Shown here: positions 48,072-57,502 of the stretch, piece by piece | Layout: every line of letters starts with the position of its first letter | Numbering within the stretch: position 1 is the first letter of the stretch | NCBI GenBank assembly: GCA_964636405.1 | Contig: CAZWSI010000010.1 | Location: 1-64,000, forward strand | DNA: 64,000 nt | Origin: CAZKGE01 sp964636405 | GTDB taxonomy: Bacteria; Bacillota; Clostridia; Christensenellales; CAG-138 | Direction of reading: 5' to 3' | Notes under the pieces: model-generated | Told to the model about the DNA's origin: nothing | Databases searched by the model: none | What the model saw: the letters and a program-made list of their open reading frames with translations, nothing else | Position numbers and translations under genes: made by a program

Positions 48072-50623
48072 GCTTCGCCTCCGGGGAGCGAGGGATCGTC
48101 CGCGCTCATGCCGAAGTATTCCTCAAAGCCCGCGCGGGTGAGCAGCACGCGGCGGGGCTTGGGCCCCTCGCCGGCGGCCACGAAGCCCTCTGCCTCAAGC
48201 ATGTCCACCAGGCGGCACGCGCGCGTGTAGCCCACGCGCAGCTTGCGCTGCACCATGGAGATGGAGGTTTGGTTCTGCTTATCGAGCACGGCCATGCGCG
48301 CGGCCTCGATAAAGAGCTCGTCCTCCTGCTTGCCCTCGCCGAACGCGCCGCCCGACACGCCGCCCTTGGCGGCGGCGGCAACCTCGGAAACGATCCCCTC
48401 GTCAAAGAGCGGCGCGCGCTCCTGCACGCGGAAGTATTCCACCACTCGCTCCACCTCCTCGTCGGATACGAACGCGCACTGGAGGCGGACGGGCTTGTTG
48501 GCTCCGTTGGGATGAAAGAGCATATCGCCCCGGCCCAATAGCTTTTCCGCGCCGGAGCTGTCGAGAATAATGCGCGAATCGATGGCCGAGCTCACCTGGA
48601 AGGCGCAGCGGGAGGGGATATTGGCCTTAATCAGGCCCGTAATGATATCCGCCGAGGGCCGCTGGGTGGCTACGATGAGGTGGATGCCCGCCGCGCGGCC
48701 GAGCTGCGCGATGCGGCAGATGGAATCCTCCACCTCGTCGGGCGCGACCATCATGAGATCGGCCAGCTCGTCGATGATGATCACCAGCTTGGGGAGCTTC
48801 GCCTCGGGCGTTTTGGCCAGCTCGTTAAAGCGCGCGAGGTCGCGCGCGCCCGCGTCGGCAAACTTCTTGTAGCGCTGCACCATCTCGTTGACCGCCCAGC
48901 GCAGCGCGCCGGAGGCCTTTTTGGGTTCCGTCACGACGGGGATGAGCAGGTGGGGGAGGGAGCCGTATTGGTTCAGCTCCACCATCTTGGGATCGACCAA
49001 TATAAACCGCAGATCCGCGGGGGAGGATTTGTATACCATGGAAATAATGAGATCGTTGATGCACACGCTCTTGCCCGAGCCCGTGGAGCCCGCGATGAGC
49101 AGATGCGGCATCTTGGCCAGATCCGCCGTAATGACCTTGCCGCTGATATCCTTGCCGAAGGCCAGCGTAACGGGCGAGCTTGCCGTCTGAAACTCCCGGC
49201 TCTCCACGATATCGCGCAGCACCACCGTGACCGCGTCTTTGTTGGGAACCTCAATGCCCACGGCCGCCTTGCCGGGGATGGGGGCTTCGATGCGCACGCG
49301 CGGCGCGGCGAGATTGAGCGCGATGTCGTTGGAAAGCGAGGTGATGCGCGAAACGCGCACGCCCGGCGCGGGGGTGAGCTCAAAGCGCGTCAGCACAGGG
49401 CCGACGCTGATGTTAATAACCTTGGCGGAAATGCCGAAGCTCTCCAGCGTTTCCTCAAGCAAACGCGCGCGCTCGTTGGGACTCTCCGTGCTGCGGCTGT
49501 AATTGAGGGCGGGCGCGTTGAGCAGGCTGAAGGACGGGGCCGCGTAGCCGCCCTCGGCGGCAGGCGCATTGGGCAGCAGCTCGGTTACGCGCGCGGCGGC
49601 CTTTTTGGGCTTGGGGGAATCCTCCCGCGCGCCGAAAAGCGCGTCCGTGGAGGGGATCGGGGCTTCCTTCTTCTTGGGCGTCGCCTTCGTAACGGGCTTG
49701 ATAATCAAGGGTACGTCGTCCTCTGGCTCAAGATCGTCCCAGTTGTCCGATAAAACGGGCGCGGCGCCTTTTTTGGAAAGCTGCCCGCCGCGCGGCATGA
49801 CGTTGAGCTCACCGCCCGCTTCCGAGACCTTGGGGGCGGGCTTTTTCTTTTTGGGCGCGTCAAAAGGGGGCTCGTCGGCCGCGACGGCCTCCGCGATGCG
49901 CGTGGCGAGCCTGTCCGCCTTGCCGCGGATATCCGCCCCGTAGAGCCTGCGGTCCTCGGCGCGCTCGTCGAGCTTGTGCTCGCGGTGCTCCTCCCGGGCG
50001 CGGCTCACGCGCTCCTCCACACGCTCGGCCGTCGCGCGGATGGACAGGCGGGTTACGGAGATGACGACCACGAGAATCACGGCGATGAGCAGCACGTAGG
50101 CCAGCGTATCGCCGCCGAGCTGCTGGAGCGGATAGCAGAGCACCGCGCCCACAAAACCGCCGCCCACTCGGCTGATGGAGCCGGCCTGATACGCGTCTGC
50201 GATAAACTGCATATAGCGCACGCCCTGATACTTCGCGCCGTATATAACCTGCGCGAGCGCGACGACGCTGAGAATGCCCAGCAGCAAAAACCAGAACGAC
50301 CCACGGAAGCGCTCCGCGCGGCTGCCCCGGATGGTAAGCACGCCGAAAAGAATGAGAAATACGGGGATGAGGTAGGCTACAAAGCCGCAAAGCCCGAACA
50401 GCACCCGCGAAATGGCCACGCCCAGCACGCCGGAGGCCGATACAAAGAGATAGATGCCGAGCAACACGCCCACCGCAAGATAGCAAACGCCCGCGATCTC
50501 CTGCTTTTTGCTCTCGAGCCCGCGCGTTTCCGCCCGCGGGGAGCCGCGCCTTGCGGCGTTTTTTTCGCTTTGCCTGCGTGTGCCGGCCTTGCCGGATGCT
50601 TTTGTTGCCAAAGAATTCACCAT
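48068..50623 (-). CDS. ftsK: DNA translocase FtsK/SpoIIIE
   Basis: An 851-residue septal DNA pump that moves chromosome termini into daughter cells or the forespore. Four hydrophobic helices occupy residues about 45-200, a charged linker follows, and the motor domain has Walker A AGSTGSGKSV and FILVDPKMVELNQY, Walker B VIIIDELADLMM. A winged-helix gamma domain at the C-terminus (ISMVQRKLRVGYTRACRLVD) reads polar DNA motifs. The ATG at 50621-50623 has AAAGG only 1 nt away, so the adjacent GTG (second codon) may be the true start. It leads the ftsK-rimO-pgsA-cinA operon. Confidence 0.95.
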   Translation of the reverse strand: MVNSLATKASGKAGTRRQSEKNAARRGSPRAETRGLESKKQEIAGVCYLAVGVLLGIYLFVSASGVLGVAISRVLFGLCGFVAYLIPVFLILFGVLTIRGSRAERFRGSFWFLLLGILSVVALAQVIYGAKYQGVRYMQFIADAYQAGSISRVGGGFVGAVLCYPLQQLGGDTLAYVLLIAVILVVVISVTRLSIRATAERVEERVSRAREEHREHKLDERAEDRRLYGADIRGKADRLATRIAEAVAADEPPFDAPKKKKPAPKVSEAGGELNVMPRGGQLSKKGAAPVLSDNWDDLEPEDDVPLIIKPVTKATPKKKEAPIPSTDALFGAREDSPKPKKAAARVTELLPNAPAAEGGYAAPSFSLLNAPALNYSRSTESPNERARLLEETLESFGISAKVINISVGPVLTRFELTPAPGVRVSRITSLSNDIALNLAAPRVRIEAPIPGKAAVGIEVPNKDAVTVVLRDIVESREFQTASSPVTLAFGKDISGKVITADLAKMPHLLIAGSTGSGKSVCINDLIISMVYKSSPADLRFILVDPKMVELNQYGSLPHLLIPVVTEPKKASGALRWAVNEMVQRYKKFADAGARDLARFNELAKTPEAKLPKLVIIIDELADLMMVAPDEVEDSICRIAQLGRAAGIHLIVATQRPSADIITGLIKANIPSRCAFQVSSAIDSRIILDSSGAEKLLGRGDMLFHPNGANKPVRLQCAFVSDEEVERVVEYFRVQERAPLFDEGIVSEVAAAAKGGVSGGAFGEGKQEDELFIEAARMAVLDKQNQTSISMVQRKLRVGYTRACRLVDMLEAEGFVAAGEGPKPRRVLLTRAGFEEYFGMSADDPSLPGGEA

Positions 50624-50637
50624 ACCTTTCCATATAC

Positions 50638-50666
50638 ATCATACACGCTTTCGCCTCCGCGCGCAA
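50638..50666 (-). promoter_or_regulatory. Candidate promoter of the ftsK operon
   Basis: TTGCGC, 17 bp, TATGAT on the minus strand. The predicted start of transcription is only about 8 nt before the first ftsK codon, so the mRNA leader would be very short. Confidence 0.5.
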
Positions 50667-50695
50667 TCCGGCAAGCAAAGGCGGTTGCGGCGCAC

Positions 50696-50725
50696 TTGCC
50701 TTAAAGCGCCGGTATAGGGTATACT
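50696..50725 (+). promoter_or_regulatory. Candidate promoter of the 2-hydroxyacid dehydrogenase
   Basis: TTGCCT, 18 bp, TATACT, 100 bp upstream of the start at 50826. It diverges from the ftsK promoter. Confidence 0.55.
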
Positions 50726-50825
50726 GTTGCTGATTCTATAATACGCGGGGGAAGCGCGGCGTGCCGCCGCCAGACTTTCGCGGGCAACAGCGTTGCCAAT
50801 CCTACGATATGCGGGGGGAAGCGCC

Positions 50826-51776
50826 ATGCAGATTGTGATACTCGACGGGTACGCCGTAAATCCAGGCGATCTATCCTGGGAGGGCTTTAAGCGCTTTGGC
50901 ACGCTCTCGGTGTACGACCGCACGCCGGAGGCGTTTATCGCGCAGCGCATGCTGGGCGCGGACGCGGTCATTACCAACAAAACCCCTATTCGCGCCGAGC
51001 ACCTGACGAAGGCGGCGAACCTGAAATATATCGGCGTGCTGGGCACAGGCTGCGACAATGTGGACGTCGCGGCCGCGGCGGCGAGGGGGATCGCCGTTGC
51101 CAACGCGCCGGGCTACAGTTCAAACGCCGTGGCGCAGCTCGTGTTCGCGCTGCTGCTGGAGATCTGCCACAATGTGGCGCTGCACAGCCGCGAGGTGCAT
51201 AAGGGGCGCTGGACGCACTGCCCGGACTATTGCTTCTGGGATACGCCGCTCATCGAGCTTGCGGGCCGCACCATGGGCATTGTGGGCTGCGGGAACATCG
51301 GCAGCCGCGTGGCGGAGATTGCGCGCGCCTTCGGCATGCGGGTGCTGGGCACGAGCCGCGTGCCGCACCCGGAATTTCCAGGGGAACAGGTTTCCCTCGA
51401 CGAGCTGCTTGCCCGCGCCGACGTGGTATCCCTCCACTGCCCGGCGACGGACGAAACGCGCGGCCTGATTTGCGAGGATACCATCGCCCGTATGAAGGAC
51501 GGGGCCATCCTGATCAATACTGCCCGGGGCGCGGTGGTGGACGCGCAAGCGCTTGCCGACGCGCTGAACGCGGGCAAGCTCTACGCGGCGGGCGTAGACG
51601 TGGCCGATAAGGAGCCCATCGCCCGCAGCAATCCCCTGCTCGAGGCAAAGAACTGCTTTATCACCCCGCATATTGGCTGGGCGCCGCTCGATGCGCGCAA
51701 GCGCCTTGTCGAACTCTCGGTGGATAATCTGCGCGCGTTTCTTGCGGGGGAAGCGGTAAACCGCGTGGATCGATAG
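50826..51776 (+). CDS. D-2-hydroxyacid dehydrogenase (glycerate dehydrogenase-like)
   Basis: A 316-residue NAD-dependent dehydrogenase of the HprA/SerA family. The Rossmann motif is GIVGCGNIGSRVAEIA, and the catalytic triad is visible as Arg in INTARGAVVD, Glu in DVADKEP, and His in PHIGWAP. It reduces 2-keto acids such as hydroxypyruvate to D-hydroxyacids; the exact substrate is not decided. The ATG at 50826 follows a G-rich site (CGGGGGGAAG). Two short genes follow on the same strand after 50 bp. Confidence 0.93.
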   Translation: MQIVILDGYAVNPGDLSWEGFKRFGTLSVYDRTPEAFIAQRMLGADAVITNKTPIRAEHLTKAANLKYIGVLGTGCDNVDVAAAAARGIAVANAPGYSSNAVAQLVFALLLEICHNVALHSREVHKGRWTHCPDYCFWDTPLIELAGRTMGIVGCGNIGSRVAEIARAFGMRVLGTSRVPHPEFPGEQVSLDELLARADVVSLHCPATDETRGLICEDTIARMKDGAILINTARGAVVDAQALADALNAGKLYAAGVDVADKEPIARSNPLLEAKNCFITPHIGWAPLDARKRLVELSVDNLRAFLAGEAVNRVDR

Positions 51777-51826
51777 CGGGCGGCGGACGGGCCGCTGCCG
51801 CAATACAGGAAAGAGGCTGATTGACA

Positions 51827-52582
51827 ATGCCGGTAAAACGCAAGCTTTATCTTCATATTGGAAGCGTTCCGCTCCTTGCGGCGGCCGTGCTGCTGCTTCT
51901 GGGCGGCCTGGGCTGCAAGGCGCAGGAGGAGATTACTTATGTGCCTACGCCCAAGCCGGCATCCGACCGCGTGATCATCGAGCACGTGACCGAGGCGCCG
52001 GATCACAGCGTGTCCGTAAACGGCTACGGCGAGGTGCTTGCCAAACCGGATTTTGCGTCCATCTCCCTTGCCGCCGTCACGTCGGCGGAAACGGCGGAGG
52101 GCGCGTCCGCGCTGTGTGCGGACATGGTGGACCGGCTCTTTGAGCTGGCCGTCACGAACGGCATTTCACAGCGGGACGTGACCATTCAGGGCATCGACCT
52201 CACGCCCGTTTTGGGGACGGACGCGAACAGCATCACGGGCTATATCGCCACGCAGCCCATCCTGCTGACCGTGCGGAACGTGGATACCGCAACCGCCCTG
52301 CGCTCCGCCGCCATCGACGCGGGCGCGAAGGAAACCTCGGCGATCACCTACAGCATTACGGACACCAGCGCGGCGTATCTGAGCGCCCTTTCGCTGGCGC
52401 TCTCCGATGCGGAAAGCAAGGCGCTGACCATCGCGGAAACCTCGGGTGTGCGCTTGGGTGCGATCATCGGCGTGACGGAGGGAAACAAGCCCGATAACAG
52501 CCTGATCGGCGTGACCTTTGCAAGCAGCGCTATCGTGGTGTCTGCGGACGTAGTCGTGCTGTACGATATTCTCGGCGCATGA
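51827..52582 (+). CDS. SIMPL-domain (DUF541) exported protein
   Basis: A 251-residue protein anchored by an N-terminal hydrophobic segment (HIGSVPLLAAAVLLLLGGLG followed by Cys; not a canonical lipobox). The SIMPL domain begins near residue 60 (SVSVNGYGEVLAKPDFASISL) and continues to VSADVVVLYDI. Family members such as mammalian SIMPL and bacterial BP26 form oligomers; the bacterial role is unclear, often tied to oxidative or envelope stress. AGGAAAGAGG precedes the ATG at 51827. A large membrane-protein gene follows after 20 bp. Confidence 0.87.
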   Translation: MPVKRKLYLHIGSVPLLAAAVLLLLGGLGCKAQEEITYVPTPKPASDRVIIEHVTEAPDHSVSVNGYGEVLAKPDFASISLAAVTSAETAEGASALCADMVDRLFELAVTNGISQRDVTIQGIDLTPVLGTDANSITGYIATQPILLTVRNVDTATALRSAAIDAGAKETSAITYSITDTSAAYLSALSLALSDAESKALTIAETSGVRLGAIIGVTEGNKPDNSLIGVTFASSAIVVSADVVVLYDILGA

Positions 52583-52602
52583 CGGATACGGAGCGGTAAA
52601 AA

Positions 52603-54528
52603 ATGGTATTTATCCTTGGCGCGATCCCGCTTTTTCTGGGCGCGCTCGCCATAAGGCGGCTGTTTTCCAGGAGCTTTGCCGAGTGCCTTGCGCCGTCGGT
52701 CTTCAGCGCCATTTTTCTTCTCTATTTCTTTGGCGTGTTCGGCGCGCTCCGCGCGGGCGTATATGCCGTTTATGCGGCGGGCGCGGCGGCCGCCGTCTAT
52801 TTGGCGCTGCCCATGCTGGCAAAGCTTCGCACACAGGAAAAGCAAAAGCTGACGCTCCGCGTTTCGCCCGCCTTTGTACTGGCGGCGCTTGCGCTGCTTT
52901 GGATTCTCGTTGCCACCTCGGGACGCAAGCTTGGCAATTGGGACGAGTTTTCGCACTGGGGTCTTGTGGCCAAAAACATGTATCTGTCCGACGCGCTCGG
53001 CACGGCGAGCGGAGCGACGACGGTGTTCCGCTCCTATCCGCCTGCGCTCGCGCTTTTGCAGTATTATTTCATCCGTCCGCTGCCTTCTTTTTCGGAGGCC
53101 GGGCTGTACGCCGCCAAGGACCTGCTGCTTCTCGCGCTTCTGCTGCCCTTTTTGAAGGACTGCACCTTCAAAAACTGGCGGCAAACGCTGCTCGTTGCCC
53201 TCGTCGCCTTTCTTTTGCCCTTTACAAGCTACGGCTATTTCTTCCAGACTCTGCATGTGGACGGCGTAATGGGGCTGCTGCTGGCGTATTTGCTCATTGC
53301 CTATTATTCGGCGGAAAAGCTCGATCTGTTCTGTTGCCTGAGCGTGGGACTGTGCTGCTTTACGCTTGTTACCATGAAAAACTCCGGCACGGGGCTGGCC
53401 ATGTTGGGGCTGGGCATTGTGGGCGTGGATTTGATCGTGCACAGCTACGGGCTGCTCGTGGACGCGGGAAAGCCCAGGCCGCGCGCGTTTTTGCTCTGCG
53501 CCATTCCCTTCCTGTTTCTCCTTGCGGGCAAAATGAGCTGGTCGCTGCATATGGCGGGAACGGGCACGGCGGATGTGTGGAACGCGACGGGCACGGCGGT
53601 TTACCAAAAGCTTTTCGCAAGCGGGCTCGCCCCATATCAGCGCGAGGCGGTGCAAAGCTTTTTTACCGCCCTGTTTGCGCCCATCAGCGGCGTGAATCCC
53701 TTGGGGCTTACGCCGTTTAGCTGGCTGCTTGTGCCGCTCGGCGTTACGGCCGTGATCTATATCCAAACGGAGGACGGTCTGCCGAGGCTGCGCGTGCGGC
53801 GCTATGCCAAGCTTGCGGTCATGGGCTACGGCGTGTGGCTTTTTGCGCTGCTGGTGTTGTATCTCACGGTTTTTCGGGAGTTTGAGGCCGTCAATCTGGA
53901 TGGCTTTGAGCGCTATTGCGGCACCTGGCGGCTTGGCACGCTCACCTTCCTCTGCTACATGCTCATCGCGACGCTTAGGCGAAAAGCGCCCGCGCGCTTT
54001 GGCGCGTGCCTTACATTGCTGCTTTGCGCGCTGCTGCCCGTTGTGCCCATGACGGAGGTGATGCGCGCAAGCGTAATCGCGCCGCAGTACAACGCGCTAA
54101 CAAGGCAGGAACGCGCCCCGTACACGCGCGCGGAGACGCTCGCGCGCATGCTCGACGCGCATACGGATTCCGTTTGCTTTGTCGCGCAGGCGACCGATCC
54201 GCAATCCTCCGGCCTGGCGTTTCAGGCAATCCGCTATGAGGCCACGCCCCTTCGCGTGGGCGTGATCGGTTCCTGGAGCCTGGGCGCGCCTTATGGCGAA
54301 AAAGACTATTGGACGTACGACATCTCCGCCGAGGCTTGGGCGGAGGCGCTTTACGCGTCGGACTATACGCATCTGTTTCTCTATAAGATCGACGAGCGGT
54401 TCATCGCGGAATTCGGCGCGCTGTTTGAAAGCGCGGAGCAGCTTGCGGACGATTCCCTTTTCCGCATCGAGCGCGGGGAGGGCACGCTCAATTTGGTTCC
54501 CGAAGCGTGGCTTCAGCCTGCTGCATAA
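52603..54528 (+). CDS. Large polytopic membrane protein, GT-C glycosyltransferase-like
   Basis: A 641-residue protein with about 12 transmembrane helices from residue 1 to about 500 and an extracytoplasmic C-terminal domain of about 140 residues. An acidic motif in the first large loop (GRKLGNWDEFSHWG, Asp/Glu near residue 112) is like the catalytic loop of GT-C-type lipid-linked sugar transferases, followed by SYPPALALLQYYF, a pattern common in these proteins. Sequence support is by shape only. It may add sugars to a wall or surface polymer. The 3' end overlaps convergent radC by 41 bp. Confidence 0.75.
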   Translation: MVFILGAIPLFLGALAIRRLFSRSFAECLAPSVFSAIFLLYFFGVFGALRAGVYAVYAAGAAAAVYLALPMLAKLRTQEKQKLTLRVSPAFVLAALALLWILVATSGRKLGNWDEFSHWGLVAKNMYLSDALGTASGATTVFRSYPPALALLQYYFIRPLPSFSEAGLYAAKDLLLLALLLPFLKDCTFKNWRQTLLVALVAFLLPFTSYGYFFQTLHVDGVMGLLLAYLLIAYYSAEKLDLFCCLSVGLCCFTLVTMKNSGTGLAMLGLGIVGVDLIVHSYGLLVDAGKPRPRAFLLCAIPFLFLLAGKMSWSLHMAGTGTADVWNATGTAVYQKLFASGLAPYQREAVQSFFTALFAPISGVNPLGLTPFSWLLVPLGVTAVIYIQTEDGLPRLRVRRYAKLAVMGYGVWLFALLVLYLTVFREFEAVNLDGFERYCGTWRLGTLTFLCYMLIATLRRKAPARFGACLTLLLCALLPVVPMTEVMRASVIAPQYNALTRQERAPYTRAETLARMLDAHTDSVCFVAQATDPQSSGLAFQAIRYEATPLRVGVIGSWSLGAPYGEKDYWTYDISAEAWAEALYASDYTHLFLYKIDERFIAEFGALFESAEQLADDSLFRIERGEGTLNLVPEAWLQPAA

Positions 54529-55327
54529 GGAAATAGGGCTCCTGCAAATAGGACTCCCGCACCACAACGGACGGGCTGGCCTCTGCGGCAAGCTGGGCAA
54601 GGTATTCGTCCAGCGTGATGGTGGTGGCCATGGCGCCCGAAAGCCGGATGACCATGTTGGCCGAAAAGCTGTATACGTCCTGCCCGCCCACGATGAGGTG
54701 ATCCAGCAGCGAAACCTCGATGCTTTGCAGCGCCGCGCGCACGGTAAGCGTTGCGTTGCAGTCCTCCTGCGAGGGCGCGACGTTGCCCGATGGATGGTTG
54801 TGCACGAGGATAACGGAATGCGCGCGATAAAGCAGCGCCGTTTCGGCCGCGAGCCGGGGATAGACCGGCGCTTCCACAAGCGAGCCGGACTGGATTACCT
54901 TTGTGCGCTGCAAAACGAGGCTTTTGTTCAGGCACGCGACGCACACATTTTCGTAAGGCTCGTTTCCGAGCACGCCCGCCGCGAAGCGCGCGCTTGCCAG
55001 CGGCGTGTTGAGGCGGATGCGGCCCTGCTTGTCCTCAAGCCGGCGGCGCTGCACCACGCGCATCACGTCCCATTGCATGTGCAGAAAGAGCGCCGTGCTC
55101 GAGCCGATGCCCTCGACGGATTCCAGCTGCGCGAGATCCGCGCGAAACACGTTTTCAAGCGAGCCAAAGCGCTCGAGCAGCGCGTGCGCAAGCAGGTTCG
55201 TGTCCTTGCGGGGAATGCAGTAGGTGAGCAGGAGCTCGAGAAGCTGATGATCAAGAAAGCCGTCCGCGCCGCGCTCGGCATATTGATTCCGCAGCCTTTC
55301 CCGATGCCCGTCGTGTGCTGACGCCAT
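54488..55327 (-). CDS. radC: RadC-family (JAB/MPN) protein
   Basis: A 279-residue RadC-like protein. An N-terminal helix-hairpin-helix part (LESVEGIGSSTA) is followed by the JAB metalloprotease-like motif VHNHPSGNVAPSQED with His-x-His and a later Asp, and DHLIVGG. The role in DNA repair proposed for RadC is not supported by later work; some members are in mobile elements. The C-terminal 35 residues extend beyond the usual RadC length and lie inside the convergent gene. The start ATG at 55325-55327 has GGGAGG upstream. Confidence 0.9.
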   Translation of the reverse strand: MASAHDGHRERLRNQYAERGADGFLDHQLLELLLTYCIPRKDTNLLAHALLERFGSLENVFRADLAQLESVEGIGSSTALFLHMQWDVMRVVQRRRLEDKQGRIRLNTPLASARFAAGVLGNEPYENVCVACLNKSLVLQRTKVIQSGSLVEAPVYPRLAAETALLYRAHSVILVHNHPSGNVAPSQEDCNATLTVRAALQSIEVSLLDHLIVGGQDVYSFSANMVIRLSGAMATTITLDEYLAQLAAEASPSVVVRESYLQEPYFLMQQAEATLREPN

Positions 55328-55382
55328 GGAAGCCTCCCTTCACAATGCGTGCGTGCGCTTATGCGCGCCGAGCTATATTCCT

Positions 55383-55410
55383 ATTATAACGTATTAACGA
55401 ATTTTGTCAA
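55383..55410 (-). promoter_or_regulatory. Consensus sigma-A promoter of radC
   Basis: TTGACA, 16 bp, TATAAT on the minus strand, both hexamers perfect. Confidence 0.88.
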
Positions 55411-55457
55411 AAATGGATTGCGGATAAGACAAAGCTGAGACAAATTTGATTTTTCGC

Positions 55458-55486
55458 TTGTCAAAGCGGGTCGATGCGGGTAATAT
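55458..55486 (+). promoter_or_regulatory. Candidate promoter of tilS-hpt-ftsH
   Basis: TTGTCA, 17 bp, TAATAT. The -10 is weak. Confidence 0.5.
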
Positions 55487-55517
55487 AGGAATATCTGTAA
55501 TTATGGAGTTTTTCGCC

Positions 55518-56870
55518 ATGCGGCTTATTGATGCGGAAACGCTGACCGCCTGTGCGGTTGCTCCCGGGGATACAGTGCTCGCCGGGTTTTCCGGCGGAGC
55601 GGACTCCACCGCGCTTGTGCACGCGCTCTGGCGTTGCGTGCGCGAAAGGCAGATTGCGGGCCTTTGCGCCGCGCATTTCAACCATGGCCTGCGCGGCGCA
55701 GCCGCCGACGCGGACGAGGCGTTTTGCCGGGATTTTTGCCGCGAGCGCGGCATTCCCTTCGTTTCGGCGCGCTCCGATGTGCGCTTGCTTGCCAGGGAGC
55801 GGGGCAAAAGCGTGGAGGAGGCCGGGCGGGACGCGCGCTATGCCTTTTTGCGTGAGGCGGCGCGTTCTTGCGGCGCAAGCTGCGTCGCCGTGGCGCACCA
55901 CCGGGACGATCAGGCCGAAACGCTGCTTTTGCGGCTTTTACGGGGTACCGGCCTGCGCGGGCTCTGCGGCATGCGGTCGCGCGCGGACGATATCGTCCGC
56001 CCGCTGCTTTTTGCAAGCCGCGCGGAGATTGAGCGCTACCTTGCGGAAAACGGCCTGTGTTGCCGCACGGACGAAACGAACCTTGTGCCGGAGGCGGCGC
56101 TGCGCAACCGGGTGCGTCTTGAGCTCCTGCCCGCTATGGACGCGGTTGTGCCCCGGGCCGCGGAGCACCTTGCGCATACGGCGCGGCTACTTGCGGCGGA
56201 CGAGGCTTTTCTTTCGGGCCTTGCGCGCGACGCGCTGCGCGCCGCCGCCCTGCCCGGGGAGGACGGCTATGACCGCGCGGCGCTTGTGTCTGCGCCGGAG
56301 CCCGTGCGCGTGCGCGCGCTCGCGCTTTTGCTCTTTCCGCTGCTGGAGGACGTGACGGCAAGCGATTTGCGCCGGGTGGGCGCGTTGCTTTCGGCGCAAA
56401 CGGGCACGCGCATCGAGCTGGCGGGGGGCCGCGCCGCTTGGGTGGATGCAACCGCGCTGCATGTGGGCGACGCGCCGCGAGAAAACGCGTTTTGCGTTCC
56501 GTTTGCAAAGCGGGGGGATACGCGCTTTCCGGGCGGGCGCTTCACGGCTGAGCCGGTTTCCGCCTTTGCGCGGCCGGGTGACGCAAGCGTGGCCTGCGTG
56601 GATTTGAACGCGCTCCCGGAAGATACCGTGGTGCGCACGCGCCTGCCGGGCGATCGGTTTTATCCGCTCGGCGCGCCGGGGAGTCGGAAGCTTTCGGATT
56701 GCCTGATCGACAGAAAGCTCCCGCAAGCGCGCCGCGATCTGCCGCTGCTGGCAAGCGGGGACGAAATTTTGTTCGTGCCGGGCTATACGGTTTCAGAGCG
56801 CCTTCGGGTGGGGACGCAAACACGGCGCATGCTGCGCATAACCTATTGCAGGGAGGAGACTTCTTTATGA
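55518..56870 (+). CDS. tilS: tRNA(Ile)-lysidine synthetase
   Basis: TilS changes cytidine 34 of tRNA-Ile(CAU) to lysidine so that it reads AUA. The 450-residue protein has the PP-loop SGGADS (residues 25-30), HFNHGLRG, and AHHRDDQAETLLLRLLRGTGLRGL, with a C-terminal tRNA-binding domain (TRLPGDRFYPLG). I chose ATG at 55518, 9 nt after GGAG. Upstream in-frame ATGs lie on or near the promoter. It overlaps hpt by 4 bp. Confidence 0.95.
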   Translation: MRLIDAETLTACAVAPGDTVLAGFSGGADSTALVHALWRCVRERQIAGLCAAHFNHGLRGAAADADEAFCRDFCRERGIPFVSARSDVRLLARERGKSVEEAGRDARYAFLREAARSCGASCVAVAHHRDDQAETLLLRLLRGTGLRGLCGMRSRADDIVRPLLFASRAEIERYLAENGLCCRTDETNLVPEAALRNRVRLELLPAMDAVVPRAAEHLAHTARLLAADEAFLSGLARDALRAAALPGEDGYDRAALVSAPEPVRVRALALLLFPLLEDVTASDLRRVGALLSAQTGTRIELAGGRAAWVDATALHVGDAPRENAFCVPFAKRGDTRFPGGRFTAEPVSAFARPGDASVACVDLNALPEDTVVRTRLPGDRFYPLGAPGSRKLSDCLIDRKLPQARRDLPLLASGDEILFVPGYTVSERLRVGTQTRRMLRITYCREETSL

Positions 56871-57427
56871 TGGACAGCTACAAGATGGAGGACGATTTGG
56901 CGGAGGTGCTGCTCACGCGCGAGCAGATTGCCGCGCGTATTGTCGAGCTGGGCGAGCAGATCTCCATGGATTACGCGGGCAAGGAGGTTATCCTCATCTG
57001 CATTCTGAAGGGCGCCTGCATCTTTTTTTCGGATTTGGCGCGGGCCGTCCGCATCCCCATGCAGATGGAATTCATGGGCATTTCCAGCTATGGAAACGCG
57101 CAAAAGACCTCGGGCATCGTGCGCATCACAAAGGATATCGATACGAGCATCACCGGCAAGGACGTGATCATCGCCGAGGATATCATGGACAGCGGGCTCA
57201 CGCTTTCGCACCTGACCAAGCTGCTTTCCTCGCGCAATCCCGCGTCCCTTTCGGTGTGCTGCCTGCTCGACAAGCCGGAGCGCCGCGAGTGCGAGATTAC
57301 GCCCGATTACTGCGGCTTCATCATACCCAATAAATTCGTCGTCGGCTACGGGCTGGATTTCATGGGCCTGTATCGCAATCTCCCCTATGTCGGGGTGCTC
57401 AAGCCCTCGGTCTATTCGGAGGGCTGA
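56867..57427 (+). CDS. hpt: Hypoxanthine-guanine phosphoribosyltransferase
   Basis: A 186-residue purine-salvage enzyme that converts hypoxanthine and guanine with PRPP to IMP and GMP. The PRPP loop is IIAEDIMDSGLTL (residues 101-113) and MEFMGISSYG forms the flexible loop. The first ATG overlaps the tilS stop codon; GGGAGGAG is 9 nt upstream. The tilS-hpt-ftsH order is conserved in Bacillota. Confidence 0.96.
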   Translation: MMDSYKMEDDLAEVLLTREQIAARIVELGEQISMDYAGKEVILICILKGACIFFSDLARAVRIPMQMEFMGISSYGNAQKTSGIVRITKDIDTSITGKDVIIAEDIMDSGLTLSHLTKLLSSRNPASLSVCCLLDKPERRECEITPDYCGFIIPNKFVVGYGLDFMGLYRNLPYVGVLKPSVYSEG

Positions 57428-57502
57428 ACGGCGGCGGGCCGCCATACGGAATTTTATCAGGCCGGGCGCGGAAAAGCGCCCTGAGCCGCGGAGGAAGGAT
57501 AT

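Noticed and set aside
50640..50820. Duplicated G-rich segments upstream of the 2-hydroxyacid dehydrogenase as a mobile-element scar
   Set aside because: The short CGGGGGAAGCGC similarity is too brief and has no inverted ends or target duplication.
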